From assembly GCF_030866825.1 (NCBI RefSeq), contig NZ_CP133020.1, positions 2,976,001-3,040,000 on the forward strand: 64,000 nt of DNA, in the 5' to 3' direction. Every line of letters starts with the position of its first letter. Within the stretch, counting starts at the first letter, position 1. The notes beneath the pieces were generated by a model. That model was not told where the DNA came from. It made no database searches and worked only from the letters and a program-made list of their open reading frames with translations. Below are positions 8,636-17,208 of this stretch, piece by piece. The translations under genes were made by a program, and so were the position numbers. This DNA is from Rathayibacter sp. SW19. Its GTDB lineage: Bacteria; Actinomycetota; Actinomycetes; Actinomycetales; Microbacteriaceae.

Positions 8636-9510
8636 GGTCGATCCCCTATGCCGTGGGTGTCGGTGATGACGATGCGCGGTTCGGGTGAGGTGCGTGTTTG
8701 CCGTTTCGCCCAGACCAGCAGAAGCAGGAACACGGCGAGGATGATCGTCAGGATCACCTCACCAGCCGGGGTGCTATAGGCGGCGATCTGCGGGGTTCGG
8801 GAGAACAGGACAATGCCCGCCAAAACGAACGCGATAATCCCGGTCATTGTCAGCATGGTCCGGCGCGGTTTGTCGCGTTCGTTGTAGATCACCATCCGTG
8901 CTTTGACCTGGCTGGCAAGATTGTCGGCCAGGCCGGCCAACGCCGTGCTGAGGCCGCCGGCGTTGAATTCTGCGGCTTGGATCAGGTAGATCACGACCTC
9001 GTCGGCCCACGCGTTATCCATCTCGTCGGCGAATGCCCGCAGTGTTGCGGCTGTGCTCCAGGAGCCGTTCATCCGGTTGCACATTCGGTCGATCGGGATG
9101 CGCAGACGCGGAGGTGCGGAGGCGCGGCCGATGCCGATGACCTCTTTGAGGGTGAATGACCCAGTCTCGGCCGCAGCAGCCAGGCTCCGCGCCCAGGTCT
9201 CCAATGCGGACAGCAGGTCTCGTTCTTCCGTGTCCGCCTTCCCCAGCAGCAACGGCAACCCGACGATCGCAACCGGGATCACCACGACCAGCACGATGAT
9301 GCCGGACACCTCCGCGGCGACCACTCCAGCAAGAATTCCGACCAACAACAGGAATTTCTGCCGCCTGCTGATTCTCGCCCACCGGCCAGCCACGGTGGCC
9401 CCGGCGGTCTTGTCTGGTCCTTTGGGTGGTGCTGGCCGGAACGCGAGAACCAGTAGGAGCACTCCTGCGACGGTGGCGGCGCCGGTAAGCACCGCGGCCA
9501 GGGGCATCAT
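8632..9510 (-). CDS. tadB: TadB-like inner-membrane platform protein
   Basis: 292 residues of the type II secretion F family. It starts at the ATG at 9510, whose first bases overlap the tadA stop (ATGA). It has an N-terminal membrane helix, a pair of helices at about 45-85, a central cytoplasmic domain (SALETWARSLAAAAETG, a typical TadB stretch) and two C-terminal helices (TMTGIIAFVLAGIVLF and ILTIILAVFLLLLVW). It acts with TadC as the inner-membrane platform of the pilus machine. Confidence 0.85.
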   Translation of the reverse strand: MMPLAAVLTGAATVAGVLLLVLAFRPAPPKGPDKTAGATVAGRWARISRRQKFLLLVGILAGVVAAEVSGIIVLVVVIPVAIVGLPLLLGKADTEERDLLSALETWARSLAAAAETGSFTLKEVIGIGRASAPPRLRIPIDRMCNRMNGSWSTAATLRAFADEMDNAWADEVVIYLIQAAEFNAGGLSTALAGLADNLASQVKARMVIYNERDKPRRTMLTMTGIIAFVLAGIVLFSRTPQIAAYSTPAGEVILTIILAVFLLLLVWAKRQTRTSPEPRIVITDTHGIGDRP

Positions 9511-11135
9511 TCTGTGCCTGCCCAGAAGTATTCCGGGTCCAGACCGACACGGTAGAGCGCTTGTTGCAGTTGCGTGCTTGGTTTCTCCGGTTGGGTGTAG
9601 GCGCCTGTGTCCCAGTCCCATGCGTAGAGGAGGGAAGCCAGCGGCAGCTGGGCGTCAGGCCGCGGGATGACCTCGGCGATTTCGGTGACAATGCGCCGCC
9701 GGGTTCCGTCGGGGTTGTAAAGCATGTCCAGGTGCACGATCAGGTCGATGCTGCGCATGATCTGACGCAACGGAACGGTGTCATCGCTCAGGCCCTGCTC
9801 GCTCATCAGGATGTCGGCGAAGCGGTGGATGGCATCGTCCGCGTTTCGGGCGTGAATGGTGGAGATCGATCCTTTGCCGGCTTGCATCGCCTTGATCGCA
9901 ACCGGACCCTCCGCCCCGCGAATCTCTCCGAAGAGGATGCGTTGGGCGGAGGAGCGCAGCGACTCTCGGAAGGCGTCCTCCAGACTGTAGGTGACGGCCA
10001 GGTCACTGCCGGCCAGCATCGAGGGCAGGTATTGGAAGTCCTGCACCTGCGCGTGCCGACGGACCTGTTTGCCCAGATACAGTTCGTGCTCGGTCTCAAT
10101 CGTGACGATCTTCTCCTCCCATGGGACCACCGACATCCACGCCCGTAAGAACGTGGTCTTGCCGGCATCAGTCCAACCGGAGACCAAAGCGGAGCGGTTG
10201 GCCCTGGCCGCGGCGGACAACAGGACCGCCATTCTGCTGGTGATGCTACCCAGCGCCACCATGTCATCGAGGGAGACATCGATGTGGTTGTGCTTGCGCA
10301 TGGTGATGTTGGGTAGTGAAGTGATCGGCCGGCCTGTGGCGGAGAATCGTGCACCACCGAGGTCGAGGTCGATGTGCCCGGCCGGCCGGCAAAACGCCCT
10401 GCCGCGCCAACTGGTCAGATCCGCGATCTGGCCTTCCAGATCATCATTATCGAAGGCGATCGGACGTCGGTGCTCACGTCGACCCTCCGAAGTGGTCACC
10501 ATAACGTTGTCGAAGCCGACGACACTGATGTCTTCGATGCCAGGCTCCCGCAAATACTGTTGGAAACGCCCGTAGCGGAACACCGAATCGAACACCGCCT
10601 GAACATGGTCAGCACGCCGCTTACTGGACCACTCGTAGTCCGGGCCGTTGTTGATGACGAGGTAGTCGCCATGCCGGTTCACCAGGCGCCAGATCTCTCC
10701 AAGCACGTTCTCCTCAAAGACGGTCTCTGGCTCGGCGGAGGCGGTCGCCACGTCAAAATCTTGCCGGGTGCGCTCATGGTCGGTGTCCAGGTTGAGCTGT
10801 TTGGTCAGATGGTCCACAAGCCGCCAATCAACGTCGTCCGCGTCTTCTCGGTCGTTGGCTTGCACGGGCTGCAGTCCGCGCCCAGGCAGGATGATCGGAT
10901 CGACCACTGAATGCTCGGGTACTTGAACAGTGGAGGTCGACTCGGAGAGGTCGAGGACTGCCGGCGTGTGCTCGATCAAGTGCGGGTCGGGGTCGGTGGC
11001 GGCGGCGAACAAGTGTGCCGGGCCAGGCGAGGTGAGCTGAGCAAGCGGCGGGGTTCTGGGAATGCCGACGGCGAGGTAATCGAGAAACGGGCGCGTCTCG
11101 ATACTGATTGCCGATGCGTTGTTTTCTGTCATCAC
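9507..11135 (-). CDS. tadA: TadA/CpaF-like pilus assembly ATPase
   Basis: 542 residues, longer than a typical TadA because of an N-terminal extension of about 130 residues. The core has a Walker A motif (GWTDAGKTT, 320-328), a Walker B motif (RILFGEIRG, 399-407) and the secretion-ATPase His box (STIHAR, 425-430). These mark the VirB11/CpaF hexameric ATPases that power pilus assembly at the inner membrane. The GTG start at 11135 overlaps the stop of the CpaE-like gene; an in-frame ATG at 11132 also fits. It belongs to the Tad operon rather than the conjugation operon, by position and by its neighbours. Confidence 0.9.
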   Translation of the reverse strand: MMTENNASAISIETRPFLDYLAVGIPRTPPLAQLTSPGPAHLFAAATDPDPHLIEHTPAVLDLSESTSTVQVPEHSVVDPIILPGRGLQPVQANDREDADDVDWRLVDHLTKQLNLDTDHERTRQDFDVATASAEPETVFEENVLGEIWRLVNRHGDYLVINNGPDYEWSSKRRADHVQAVFDSVFRYGRFQQYLREPGIEDISVVGFDNVMVTTSEGRREHRRPIAFDNDDLEGQIADLTSWRGRAFCRPAGHIDLDLGGARFSATGRPITSLPNITMRKHNHIDVSLDDMVALGSITSRMAVLLSAAARANRSALVSGWTDAGKTTFLRAWMSVVPWEEKIVTIETEHELYLGKQVRRHAQVQDFQYLPSMLAGSDLAVTYSLEDAFRESLRSSAQRILFGEIRGAEGPVAIKAMQAGKGSISTIHARNADDAIHRFADILMSEQGLSDDTVPLRQIMRSIDLIVHLDMLYNPDGTRRRIVTEIAEVIPRPDAQLPLASLLYAWDWDTGAYTQPEKPSTQLQQALYRVGLDPEYFWAGTE

Positions 11136-11968
11136 ACTGCTTCTTTGTCGAGGTCACTGCGGGCCTGTTCATCGATCGTGGCGACCAGTCGACGGATCCC
11201 CTGCCGATAGCTGTTTCGTTGTGGTCGGGTGTCGGGCCGGCCCAGTGAGAACACGGCGGCGCCGCCGGGATCGAACGGCAATTCCCCCAGCAGAGGCATG
11301 AGGTGTTCGGCGAATGCGTGCCAGGGAACGGATTCGTAGGCAGATTCGATCAGCACCATCCGATACTTCTCCGCCCGGCCGACGCCCTCGAGGCGTTCGG
11401 CCAAGTCAGGCAACTCCAGACGGCGATACACGCGATTCAGATCGACCATCGTGCTGACCGCGAAGGTGATGATCTGGTCGGCACCGTCCAAGATCGGCAA
11501 GCGGACGTCGCTATGAGCGATCCGGCCAAGATCCACGATGACGTCAATCCCGGACTGGCTCAGCGCCCGGAACAGGTGAGGAAAGCGGGCCCACATTCCG
11601 CGGACACCGTCGAGAATTCCCAGCCGGTAGAAGCCTGGTACCACCCACATGCGGTGCCCCGCAGGCAGCGCCGGGATCGGCGCCGCAACAATGTGCGGCA
11701 GCAGATGCACGGCGATCGCCAGGTCGGATGACGGGTCCACCAGGTCCTGCCAGGTCAGTACATTGCGGGAGTAGGCGACAGCAACCTTGTCCAGGCCGCC
11801 ACTATCCGGGCGAAGATTCGATCGGAAGAATCCAGCCATCGCAGAGGTGGCATTGACACTGTCCGCCTCGAACACGATGACTGGCCGCACCCAGTGCACC
11901 GCGGCGGCGAATGCGGCGGTGGTCACACCGGGAGAGCCCGCGAAGGAGGCGAAAGCGAGAACCGTCAT
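11132..11968 (-). CDS. CpaE/MinD-like ATPase homologue
   Basis: 278 residues with the fold pattern of the ParA/MinD group (LAFASFAGSPGVTT at the N-terminus, then VIFEADS). The P-loop reads GSPGVTT and has no Lys where functional members have GKT, so ATP binding may be lost or altered. CpaE proteins place the Tad machine in the cell and lie directly upstream of tadA, as here. It begins 1 nt after the stop of the SAF-domain gene. It could also be called a septum-site-determining-like protein; the neighbourhood makes the pilus role more likely. Confidence 0.75.
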   Translation of the reverse strand: MTVLAFASFAGSPGVTTAAFAAAVHWVRPVIVFEADSVNATSAMAGFFRSNLRPDSGGLDKVAVAYSRNVLTWQDLVDPSSDLAIAVHLLPHIVAAPIPALPAGHRMWVVPGFYRLGILDGVRGMWARFPHLFRALSQSGIDVIVDLGRIAHSDVRLPILDGADQIITFAVSTMVDLNRVYRRLELPDLAERLEGVGRAEKYRMVLIESAYESVPWHAFAEHLMPLLGELPFDPGGAAVFSLGRPDTRPQRNSYRQGIRRLVATIDEQARSDLDKEAV

Positions 11969-11969
11969 G

Positions 11970-12638
11970 TCATTTCCCCGAGGCTGTCAAGAAGATGGCG
12001 ACGGCACCGACGGATGCGCGACTGGTCAGATCCGCGGCGATCGTCTGACTCACGTACACGTCAACGATGGTCGTTCCCGACGCCGTGTCACGAACAGCCT
12101 CCGACACGACACCGGAGTCCGCACCGCTTGATGTGGATACAGAGCTTCCGTTGACGGCCACCGGTACGATCACGACCCGGTCCCCGGCAACAAGAGGCTG
12201 AGCAGGCAGTTGTGAGGGTTTGAGAGAGAGCCCCACCAGTGCCTGCCCGGCCGGAACAGTGAGGGACCCGGCGAAGGATCGGCCGGTTATCAGGCTACCT
12301 TTGGGCAGGTCGACCGTTGCCACCTTGCCGAGCACCTCGGCCGCGTTCGCCGCGGGTACACCCTGGGTTGTTTGTCCCGCCGCAACACCGATCGAGCCGA
12401 GATCGGTCGGGGTGATGAACTCGCCCCGCTCCACATCGTGGCGCACGACCAGCACCTGCTCGGTATGGGATGCCGTCGCATAGATGAATGCGCTGCCCAT
12501 TCCACCTGCGATGATCAGCGCCAGCGCACCAGCCAGATAGAACCGAGAACGTCGGGCCCGCACCGGGCGAATCGTCTGGGGCCGGTCAGCCGCGGAGTCC
12601 TCCGCCGTCACGGCGAAAGCAGATTCCGTCACAGCCAT
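11970..12638 (-). CDS. SAF-domain protein, CpaB/RcpC-like
   Basis: 222 residues: a cytoplasmic N-terminus rich in Arg, one membrane helix (RFYLAGALALIIAGGMGSAFIYA) and an exported SAF-like domain (VVRHDVERGEFITPTDLGSIG, then VDLPKGSLITGRSF). CpaB/RcpC proteins of Tad systems share the SAF domain. It is the first gene of the leftward Tad operon and has a strong ribosome site (GGAGGGGAG) before the ATG. The promoter should lie in the 629-bp gap shared with the rightward gene at 13268. Confidence 0.8.
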   Translation of the reverse strand: MAVTESAFAVTAEDSAADRPQTIRPVRARRSRFYLAGALALIIAGGMGSAFIYATASHTEQVLVVRHDVERGEFITPTDLGSIGVAAGQTTQGVPAANAAEVLGKVATVDLPKGSLITGRSFAGSLTVPAGQALVGLSLKPSQLPAQPLVAGDRVVIVPVAVNGSSVSTSSGADSGVVSEAVRDTASGTTIVDVYVSQTIAADLTSRASVGAVAIFLTASGK

Positions 12639-13267
12639 CTGAATGTGCTCCCCTCCCGACGACCCGGACCGCGCGGCACAGGGCGAGTAGGACCTCGCTC
12701 GCGTACCGTCCCGCTGGGAAGCGTGCCGGGCACCGAAAACGTCGAGTACTCATGGCACCGGCTCTCGATAACCGGTGGCGCAAACGACACGAACAGACCC
12801 CATAGGGGGCACATGTCCTCAACAATGAAACGCCGACCGATCAATGTCAAGAAGAAAGCTGCCGGCAACCAGATGGTGCTTGTGTGTATTCGTCCCCGGC
12901 TTCGCTACCCGCCGCCGAAATTTGATGTGCTCTTCCAGGTCAGGTGCGCACGCCGACCGCCGGGCGACCGGTCACACACGAGATTGCCATCCGGCAGCAC
13001 ACCCATCGCTGCCGGACCCCGGAAGCTCGCCAATACACGTTCAGGGCGAGCACTGCGGCCCAAAAGTTGGCGGTCGACACCGCCGATACACGCCGCAATA
13101 CACGCCCGCACGAAACAGTTGCCAGTAACCGCTACCGCCATCCTGTTCCTCCCGGCCACAAAGAACGCGTCGCTTCGCAGGTGGGCCGCACAACAAGGCG
13201 CAGTGATAAGCCGCCCCGGCGGGATGACACACCTTACTTCTAACCCGAGTATTTCGAGGGAGCCGTC
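12639..13267. other. Divergent control region, no confident gene
   Basis: This 629-bp gap separates the leftward Tad operon from the rightward partition block, so it should hold both promoters. Open frames exist on both strands but have Arg/Pro-rich, unnatural compositions. An inverted repeat CACCGG-N10-CCGGTG lies at 12756-12777. No other structure could be supported. Confidence 0.5.
12756..12777. repeat. Inverted repeat, possible operator
   Basis: CACCGG and CCGGTG are separated by 10 bp in the divergent control region. It is a candidate binding site for a dimeric regulator of the Tad operon or the partition genes. Short repeats of this kind are common in GC-rich DNA, so the call is weak. 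Confidence 0.3.
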
Positions 13268-14074
13268 ATGAGAACCACACGCCTGGCCAGTCAAGAAGAG
13301 CTGCCAGACTTCACGGACAGTGAGATACTGCGTGAGCTGATCACCACGTTGACCGCAACTGACAGATGGGCCACCAGCGCGGTCGCCCGGGAATTGATGC
13401 TGTTTGCGATGCACAAATACGCGCCGATCGCCAAAGCCTGGCATCGTGACCCGGCCGATGCCGGCTACGCAGCGTTTCTCGCCTTCCGCACCCCGGCCAC
13501 GCTGACAGCGGACGACCCGTGGGCGGTCGTCACGCACGCCGTCCGGCTTGCAATCGCCGCAGACGAGCACGCCGACCGGCTGATGACCTCCTCCGACAAG
13601 GCCCGCCGGCCCTCAAAACGACCCCCCCTCGAACCGATCCGCGCCGGCTACTACGAGGAATTCCTTTACGACATCCACCGGCGCGACCCGTTCGTGGAAT
13701 CCGAGGACAGCAACGACGACGTCGAGAACGTGATCCGCTCGGCATGCGTGTTCTTCGTTGTCACCGGCTCGCCGGCCCGCGCGATCGAAGCGGCAGTGGA
13801 GTACATATGCAACCGGATTAGCTCATTGTCATCCCACGACTCCGCGATGGACACCCTGACCGTCGACACCGCACTGGCATACCGACTCGGCTACAGCGAT
13901 ACCAGGTGGGCGGCCCTGGTGCGGCTCCTGATCGGAACCAAACCCACGCGCCGTCACGACGCGGGAACCGGAATCCTGGGGCGCGTGCTCTTGGGCGACA
14001 CGGTGGCCGATCTCCTGCAAGATGCAGACCTTGTGCGGATGGCACGTGAAGTGGGACGAGCCGGGGCACTGTGA
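13268..14074 (+). CDS. Conserved ICE protein of unknown function, upstream of ParB-like gene
   Basis: 268 residues, soluble, mostly helical. Notable stretches are WATSAVARELMLFAMHKYAPIA, DPWAVVTHAVRLAIAADEHA and a central EFLYDIHRRDPF. The pattern of an N-terminal helical domain with a conserved DPWAVVT-like segment is, from memory, seen in other actinobacterial mobile elements; a distant likeness to sigma-factor region 2 is possible but unproven. The ATG has a GAGGGAG ribosome site. The stop overlaps the next start (TGATG or GTGATG), so it is translationally coupled to the ParB-like gene and may act with it in replication, partition or control of the element. Confidence 0.7.
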   Translation: MRTTRLASQEELPDFTDSEILRELITTLTATDRWATSAVARELMLFAMHKYAPIAKAWHRDPADAGYAAFLAFRTPATLTADDPWAVVTHAVRLAIAADEHADRLMTSSDKARRPSKRPPLEPIRAGYYEEFLYDIHRRDPFVESEDSNDDVENVIRSACVFFVVTGSPARAIEAAVEYICNRISSLSSHDSAMDTLTVDTALAYRLGYSDTRWAALVRLLIGTKPTRRHDAGTGILGRVLLGDTVADLLQDADLVRMAREVGRAGAL

Positions 14075-15174
14075 TGGCGCGCGGGCACCTGGTCTTGGAA
14101 CACGCGATCGACGCGATCACCGTCGGCCACCAGTACCGGCGCGATCTCGGCGACCTCAACGAACTCGTCGAATCAATCCGTCGACTCGGCCTGCTCCACC
14201 CAGTGGCCGTCACCTCAACCTACGTGCTGATCTCAGGCAACCGACGCCTCGCGGCGTTACGCAAACTCGGCCACACCAGCGTTGCAATCTGGGTCGTGCC
14301 CGACGTGTCCGACAAACTCACCACGGTCCTGGCGATCCAGAACGAGAACACGCTGCAGAAGGCTCTCACCCCGATTGAACAGGCCGAACTCTACGCCGAA
14401 TTGAAGGCCCTTTACACCGAAGACGCCGTCCGCCGTGTCGCCGAGACACGGTTTGGGTCCCCCTCCCGTCGCCAGCACCTCATCGCCCTCCAAACGAGCC
14501 AGGATGGGGGTGCCGATTCGGCACCCCCGCCACACGACGCGGGCTTGGCCTCATTGGGGAGGTCCAACAAGGCACGCACCCAAGCGGCTCGGGCCGTCAC
14601 GGGCCGGGACTCACGTAGCATGCTCGAACAGGTCGTCCAGCTGCAGATGATCGCTGCGGACGATAGCGAAGACCCCCTGGTGCGGCAAGCTGCAGCTGAG
14701 GCTCTGTTCGAGCTGAACCAGGACGGCAAAGTCGATGGCCGATACCTTCGGGTGAAACTCGCCCAACATAAAGCAGCACTCAGTCGCCTCGCCGACGATC
14801 CGAACACGACCGATACCGTCCGCATCGCAGCGAGCACCGAGCTTGCAGCACTCGCCCAAGAAACGCACCCAAAGACAGCAGTCAAGGCGGCCGCTCTCGC
14901 GGTTGGAAGGGTGGCCGAGATTCAGAAAACCGAGCGGGCCCGTACCGCGCCGATCGGCTGGTCAGACACAGACCCGTTTCTGCGCCAAAAGCATGAAGTC
15001 CGAAAACTCGTCGACCTACTCCGGCGCGAGCACGGCTGGTGGAACCGGTTCGACCCTGCTGTAATCGCGGAACACGCCAGCGACAAGCAATGGGACCTCA
15101 TCAATACCGCGGCCGCGGGCGCCAACGCATTCGTCACCACTGCATTGACAGCGCGCAAACCTGAACTAGCGTAG
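14071..15174 (+). CDS. ParB-like partition protein
   Basis: 367 residues. The N-terminus carries a ParB/Srx-type domain: RDLGDLNELVESIRRLGLLHPVAV, then LISGNRRLAALRKLG with the family's G-NRR-AA pattern, then IQNENTLQKALTPIEQAELY typical of ParB proteins. An HTH region follows (about 125-150). The C-terminal half is helical with Ala-rich repeats. ParB proteins bind parS sites and aid segregation or stabilisation of plasmids and ICEs. No ParA gene is adjacent; the CpaE-like ATPase at 11132 is the only ParA-family protein in the element, and it lacks the P-loop Lys. GTG at 14071 or ATG at 14074 may be the start. Confidence 0.85.
   Translation: MMARGHLVLEHAIDAITVGHQYRRDLGDLNELVESIRRLGLLHPVAVTSTYVLISGNRRLAALRKLGHTSVAIWVVPDVSDKLTTVLAIQNENTLQKALTPIEQAELYAELKALYTEDAVRRVAETRFGSPSRRQHLIALQTSQDGGADSAPPPHDAGLASLGRSNKARTQAARAVTGRDSRSMLEQVVQLQMIAADDSEDPLVRQAAAEALFELNQDGKVDGRYLRVKLAQHKAALSRLADDPNTTDTVRIAASTELAALAQETHPKTAVKAAALAVGRVAEIQKTERARTAPIGWSDTDPFLRQKHEVRKLVDLLRREHGWWNRFDPAVIAEHASDKQWDLINTAAAGANAFVTTALTARKPELA
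14506..14528. repeat. Perfect inverted repeat inside the parB-like gene
   Basis: Two 11-bp arms (GGGGGTGCCGA and its reverse complement) flank one central T. The site lies in the coding region where the protein reads GGADSAPPP, a flexible linker. It could be a parS-like site for the encoded ParB-like protein, or an RNA hairpin within the message. Confidence 0.45.
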
Positions 15175-15342
15175 TCAGTCTCCTTCCCCAAGCGCGACGC
15201 GTCGACGAGGCCGTTGATGGCGCCAACTCCTGGCACGTGGTGTTCCCCGAAAAGTGCGTCGACCGGTGCCAATGGCCGCTGGCATTGCGCCTGTCGAATC
15301 GGCACATCGTCCGTACGCTGGTGGTTGAAATGGGGCCACTCC

Positions 15343-15348
15343 TATGCT
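15343..15348 (+). promoter_or_regulatory. -10 box TATGCT, leaderless-type
   Basis: TATGCT stands 6 nt before the ATG of the XRE regulator, with no ribosome site between. This spacing suggests transcription starts at or next to the start codon. Confidence 0.5.
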
Positions 15349-15354
15349 GACTGA

Positions 15355-15666
15355 ATGGATGCGCCCGAAGATGTCATGACACCAGGAGCACAATTCGGTG
15401 TGGCTCTCCGCTCGGCTCGCGAGCACCTCGGCCTATCGCAAGCCGAAGCGGCCGCCGGGGCCGGTTGGAATGCCTCCGCGTGGGCGCGGCTGGAGCGCGG
15501 CGCGGTCGCGAACCCGACGCTCGGCACCCTGCTTATTGCGGCGGCTGCGGTCGATGTTCCACTGAGTGATCTGGTCGCGGGCCTCCAGGTCGGTACCGGA
15601 ACCGGCCAGCCCCGGAAGTACACCGCTTCACAACTGCTCGACGACTATCGCGAGCGGACACTGTAG
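15355..15666 (+). CDS. XRE-family (Cro/C1-type) regulator
   Basis: 103 residues with a clear helix-turn-helix of the lambda-repressor type at about 14-70: GVALRSAREHLGLSQAEAAAGAGWNASAWARLERG, the usual LSQ and ERG landmarks. The C-terminal 30 residues are not recognised. It lies between the ParB-like gene and the conjugation operon, the usual place for an ICE switch protein. The palindrome at 16407 upstream of the conjugation genes is a candidate target. Promoter is leaderless-type. Whether it represses or activates transfer cannot be told. Confidence 0.85.
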   Translation: MDAPEDVMTPGAQFGVALRSAREHLGLSQAEAAAGAGWNASAWARLERGAVANPTLGTLLIAAAAVDVPLSDLVAGLQVGTGTGQPRKYTASQLLDDYRERTL

Positions 15667-15679
15667 CCGACTGCCGCTT

Positions 15680-15937
15680 TCAGTCATAGACGTTGACAAC
15701 GACCCATTCCGCTCCCCCGACGTGCCGAACATCAAAAACCTTCGATTCGCCTGCATCGTCAGTTCCCTGGAATCTCCATCCATCAATCTGCGGCGGATGC
15801 GTTATGCCGAACAGAAGATCGGAAAGCTGGGTCGGCGTATCGGTGACCTGATACGTCCTGCCACGCCAGACAAGTCGCGTGGGGGCACCGTCGTGTGGCC
15901 AGATCGTGACGGTGTCGGTCGCGTGTAGGACACTCAT
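15680..15937 (-). CDS. Small protein, DUF6504-like
   Basis: 85 residues. The segment GAPTRLVWRGRTYQVTD resembles the short DUF6504-type fold, where a Trp-Arg-Gly-Arg motif precedes a Val- or Thr-rich strand. Function unknown. A good ribosome site (AAGGAG) stands before the ATG. It is transcribed against its neighbours and ends 14 bp from the XRE gene, convergent with it. Confidence 0.6.
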   Translation of the reverse strand: MSVLHATDTVTIWPHDGAPTRLVWRGRTYQVTDTPTQLSDLLFGITHPPQIDGWRFQGTDDAGESKVFDVRHVGGAEWVVVNVYD

Positions 15938-15969
15938 CTTGACTCCTTGCTTTGTAGAACATATCTTCG

Positions 15970-16305
15970 ATGGTTAAAGATCATAAGCACAGAGTTCCCG
16001 ACACGCCAAGAGACCCCATGAATCGCCCGAAGCCGATCAGATACGACCAGGACACCTGGCTGGTGATGCGCACCAACCCGGTCATCCCCAAAGCCGTGAT
16101 CCAACGCATTCACCACAAGGCGGGCGATCGATACCTGCTGCTGAAGTGGGACACAGACCCGGCAAATCGAGAACTGATGACCATGTGCACTTCACTCGAG
16201 AAGGCCGACGAACTCGTGCTCTACGACAAGCCCGCAAGCAACCCTGACGACTATTGGAATCAGTGGCCCAACAACTCCGGTCCACCTCGGAAATCAACTA
16301 AATAA
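15970..16305 (+). CDS. Hypothetical protein
   Basis: 111 residues from the ATG at 15970; an in-frame ATG at 16018 is equally possible because neither has a strong ribosome site. Soluble, with DTWLVMRTNPVIPKAVIQRI and YLLLKWDTDPANRELMTM as the most protein-like stretches and a short basic tail. No family recognised. Divergent from the DUF6504-like gene; the last gene before the conjugation operon. Confidence 0.5.
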   Translation: MVKDHKHRVPDTPRDPMNRPKPIRYDQDTWLVMRTNPVIPKAVIQRIHHKAGDRYLLLKWDTDPANRELMTMCTSLEKADELVLYDKPASNPDDYWNQWPNNSGPPRKSTK

Positions 16306-16401
16306 CGACGCGTCGGGATGGCCATTGTCTGAAGCGATTTATTTACACAACCAACGATATGGGCAAGCCCGGTGAGGCGCATCCCGGACCGTCGACCATC
16401 T

Positions 16402-16407
16402 TAAGAT
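16402..16407 (+). promoter_or_regulatory. Candidate -10 box for the conjugation operon
   Basis: TAAGAT lies about 85 bp upstream of the first conjugation gene and its last base is the first base of the palindrome at 16407. No convincing -35 box is seen. Confidence 0.35.
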
Positions 16408-16423
16408 TGCCTAACTTAGGCAA
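16407..16423. promoter_or_regulatory. Palindromic operator candidate upstream of the conjugation operon
   Basis: TTGCCTAA and TTAGGCAA flank one C, a perfect 8-1-8 palindrome. It is AT-richer than its surroundings, sits in the only gap upstream of the conjugation operon, and overlaps a possible -10 box. A lambda-repressor-type dimer such as the XRE protein encoded at 15355 could bind it. Confidence 0.55.
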
Positions 16424-16491
16424 AGCGAAGACCGGGGCCGGCAAACGTACCTGACCTGCACACCAACGCACGATCAGGAAGGCTTCCGTCG

Positions 16492-17193
16492 ATGCCCCAC
16501 ATGGTTGAGCTTGCCGGCATTCGCGATCGTCCGCGTCACGGCCTGCGAATTGGCCTGATGATCGGCGTCGGTGTCATCACCCTTGCTCTCATCTGCGTTG
16601 GTATTTACGGGCTCACTAACGGCCCGAAACGGTTGCATCCCACGGGTATCTCAATGACAGCGTCTCGACCATTCCCGGACTCGCAGAATAGGCGTCCCAG
16701 CGCTCCCGTTCATCCTCAGCCTCTTCCGAACACGTCAAAGGCCACGATCTTTGCCCCCGCAGTGATTGAGGCTCTGTTCACCTGGGACACCGCCTCCGGG
16801 ATTGATCTTGCGGGATACGAACAACCGCTGATTACCGCAGCCGATCCGTCCGGCACGGACGCGCCGGGCCTGATACACGATTTATCGAACTACTTCCCCT
16901 CCTCGAGTTCGTGGTCGACGTTGCAGGAGTACCAGACTCGGCAATCAGTCACTATCGGCCGGTTGTACATTCCGGACCAGTGGCGGCAGGCCGTTGCCGC
17001 CGACTCCGGCCACGTTCAGGACGGTGTCGTCGCCTACACCGTCGAGGCCACCCGGCACCGCACCGGACTGTGGCTTGAAAAGCCGGTGTCCAGTGAGCAT
17101 CCGGTGTCGTTCACAATGTTTCTTGCGTGCCCGCCAGCCACACGTCAGTGCGTTTTGCTGCGGTTATCGAAGCTGAACGACCCGCTGCACTGA
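16492..17193 (+). CDS. Bitopic membrane protein of the conjugation operon
   Basis: 233 residues: a short basic cytoplasmic N-terminus, one membrane helix (LRIGLMIGVGVITLALICVGIYGL, about 18-41), a Pro-rich linker and an exported domain of about 150 residues (IEALFTWDTASGIDLAGYEQPLI, VAYTVEATRHRTGLW). First gene of the operon, with an AGGAAGG ribosome site. The layout matches the bitopic conjugation proteins of Gram-positive elements, which often adopt VirB8-like folds outside the membrane. The VirB8 link is inference from layout and position. Confidence 0.65.
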   Translation: MPHMVELAGIRDRPRHGLRIGLMIGVGVITLALICVGIYGLTNGPKRLHPTGISMTASRPFPDSQNRRPSAPVHPQPLPNTSKATIFAPAVIEALFTWDTASGIDLAGYEQPLITAADPSGTDAPGLIHDLSNYFPSSSSWSTLQEYQTRQSVTIGRLYIPDQWRQAVAADSGHVQDGVVAYTVEATRHRTGLWLEKPVSSEHPVSFTMFLACPPATRQCVLLRLSKLNDPLH

Positions 17194-17208
17194 CCAGGCC
17201 GGTGCGCC

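Noticed and set aside
12905..13570. 221-codon minus-strand open frame in the divergent control region
   Set aside because: It overlaps the start of the well-supported gene at 13268 on the other strand and shows no natural domain pattern.
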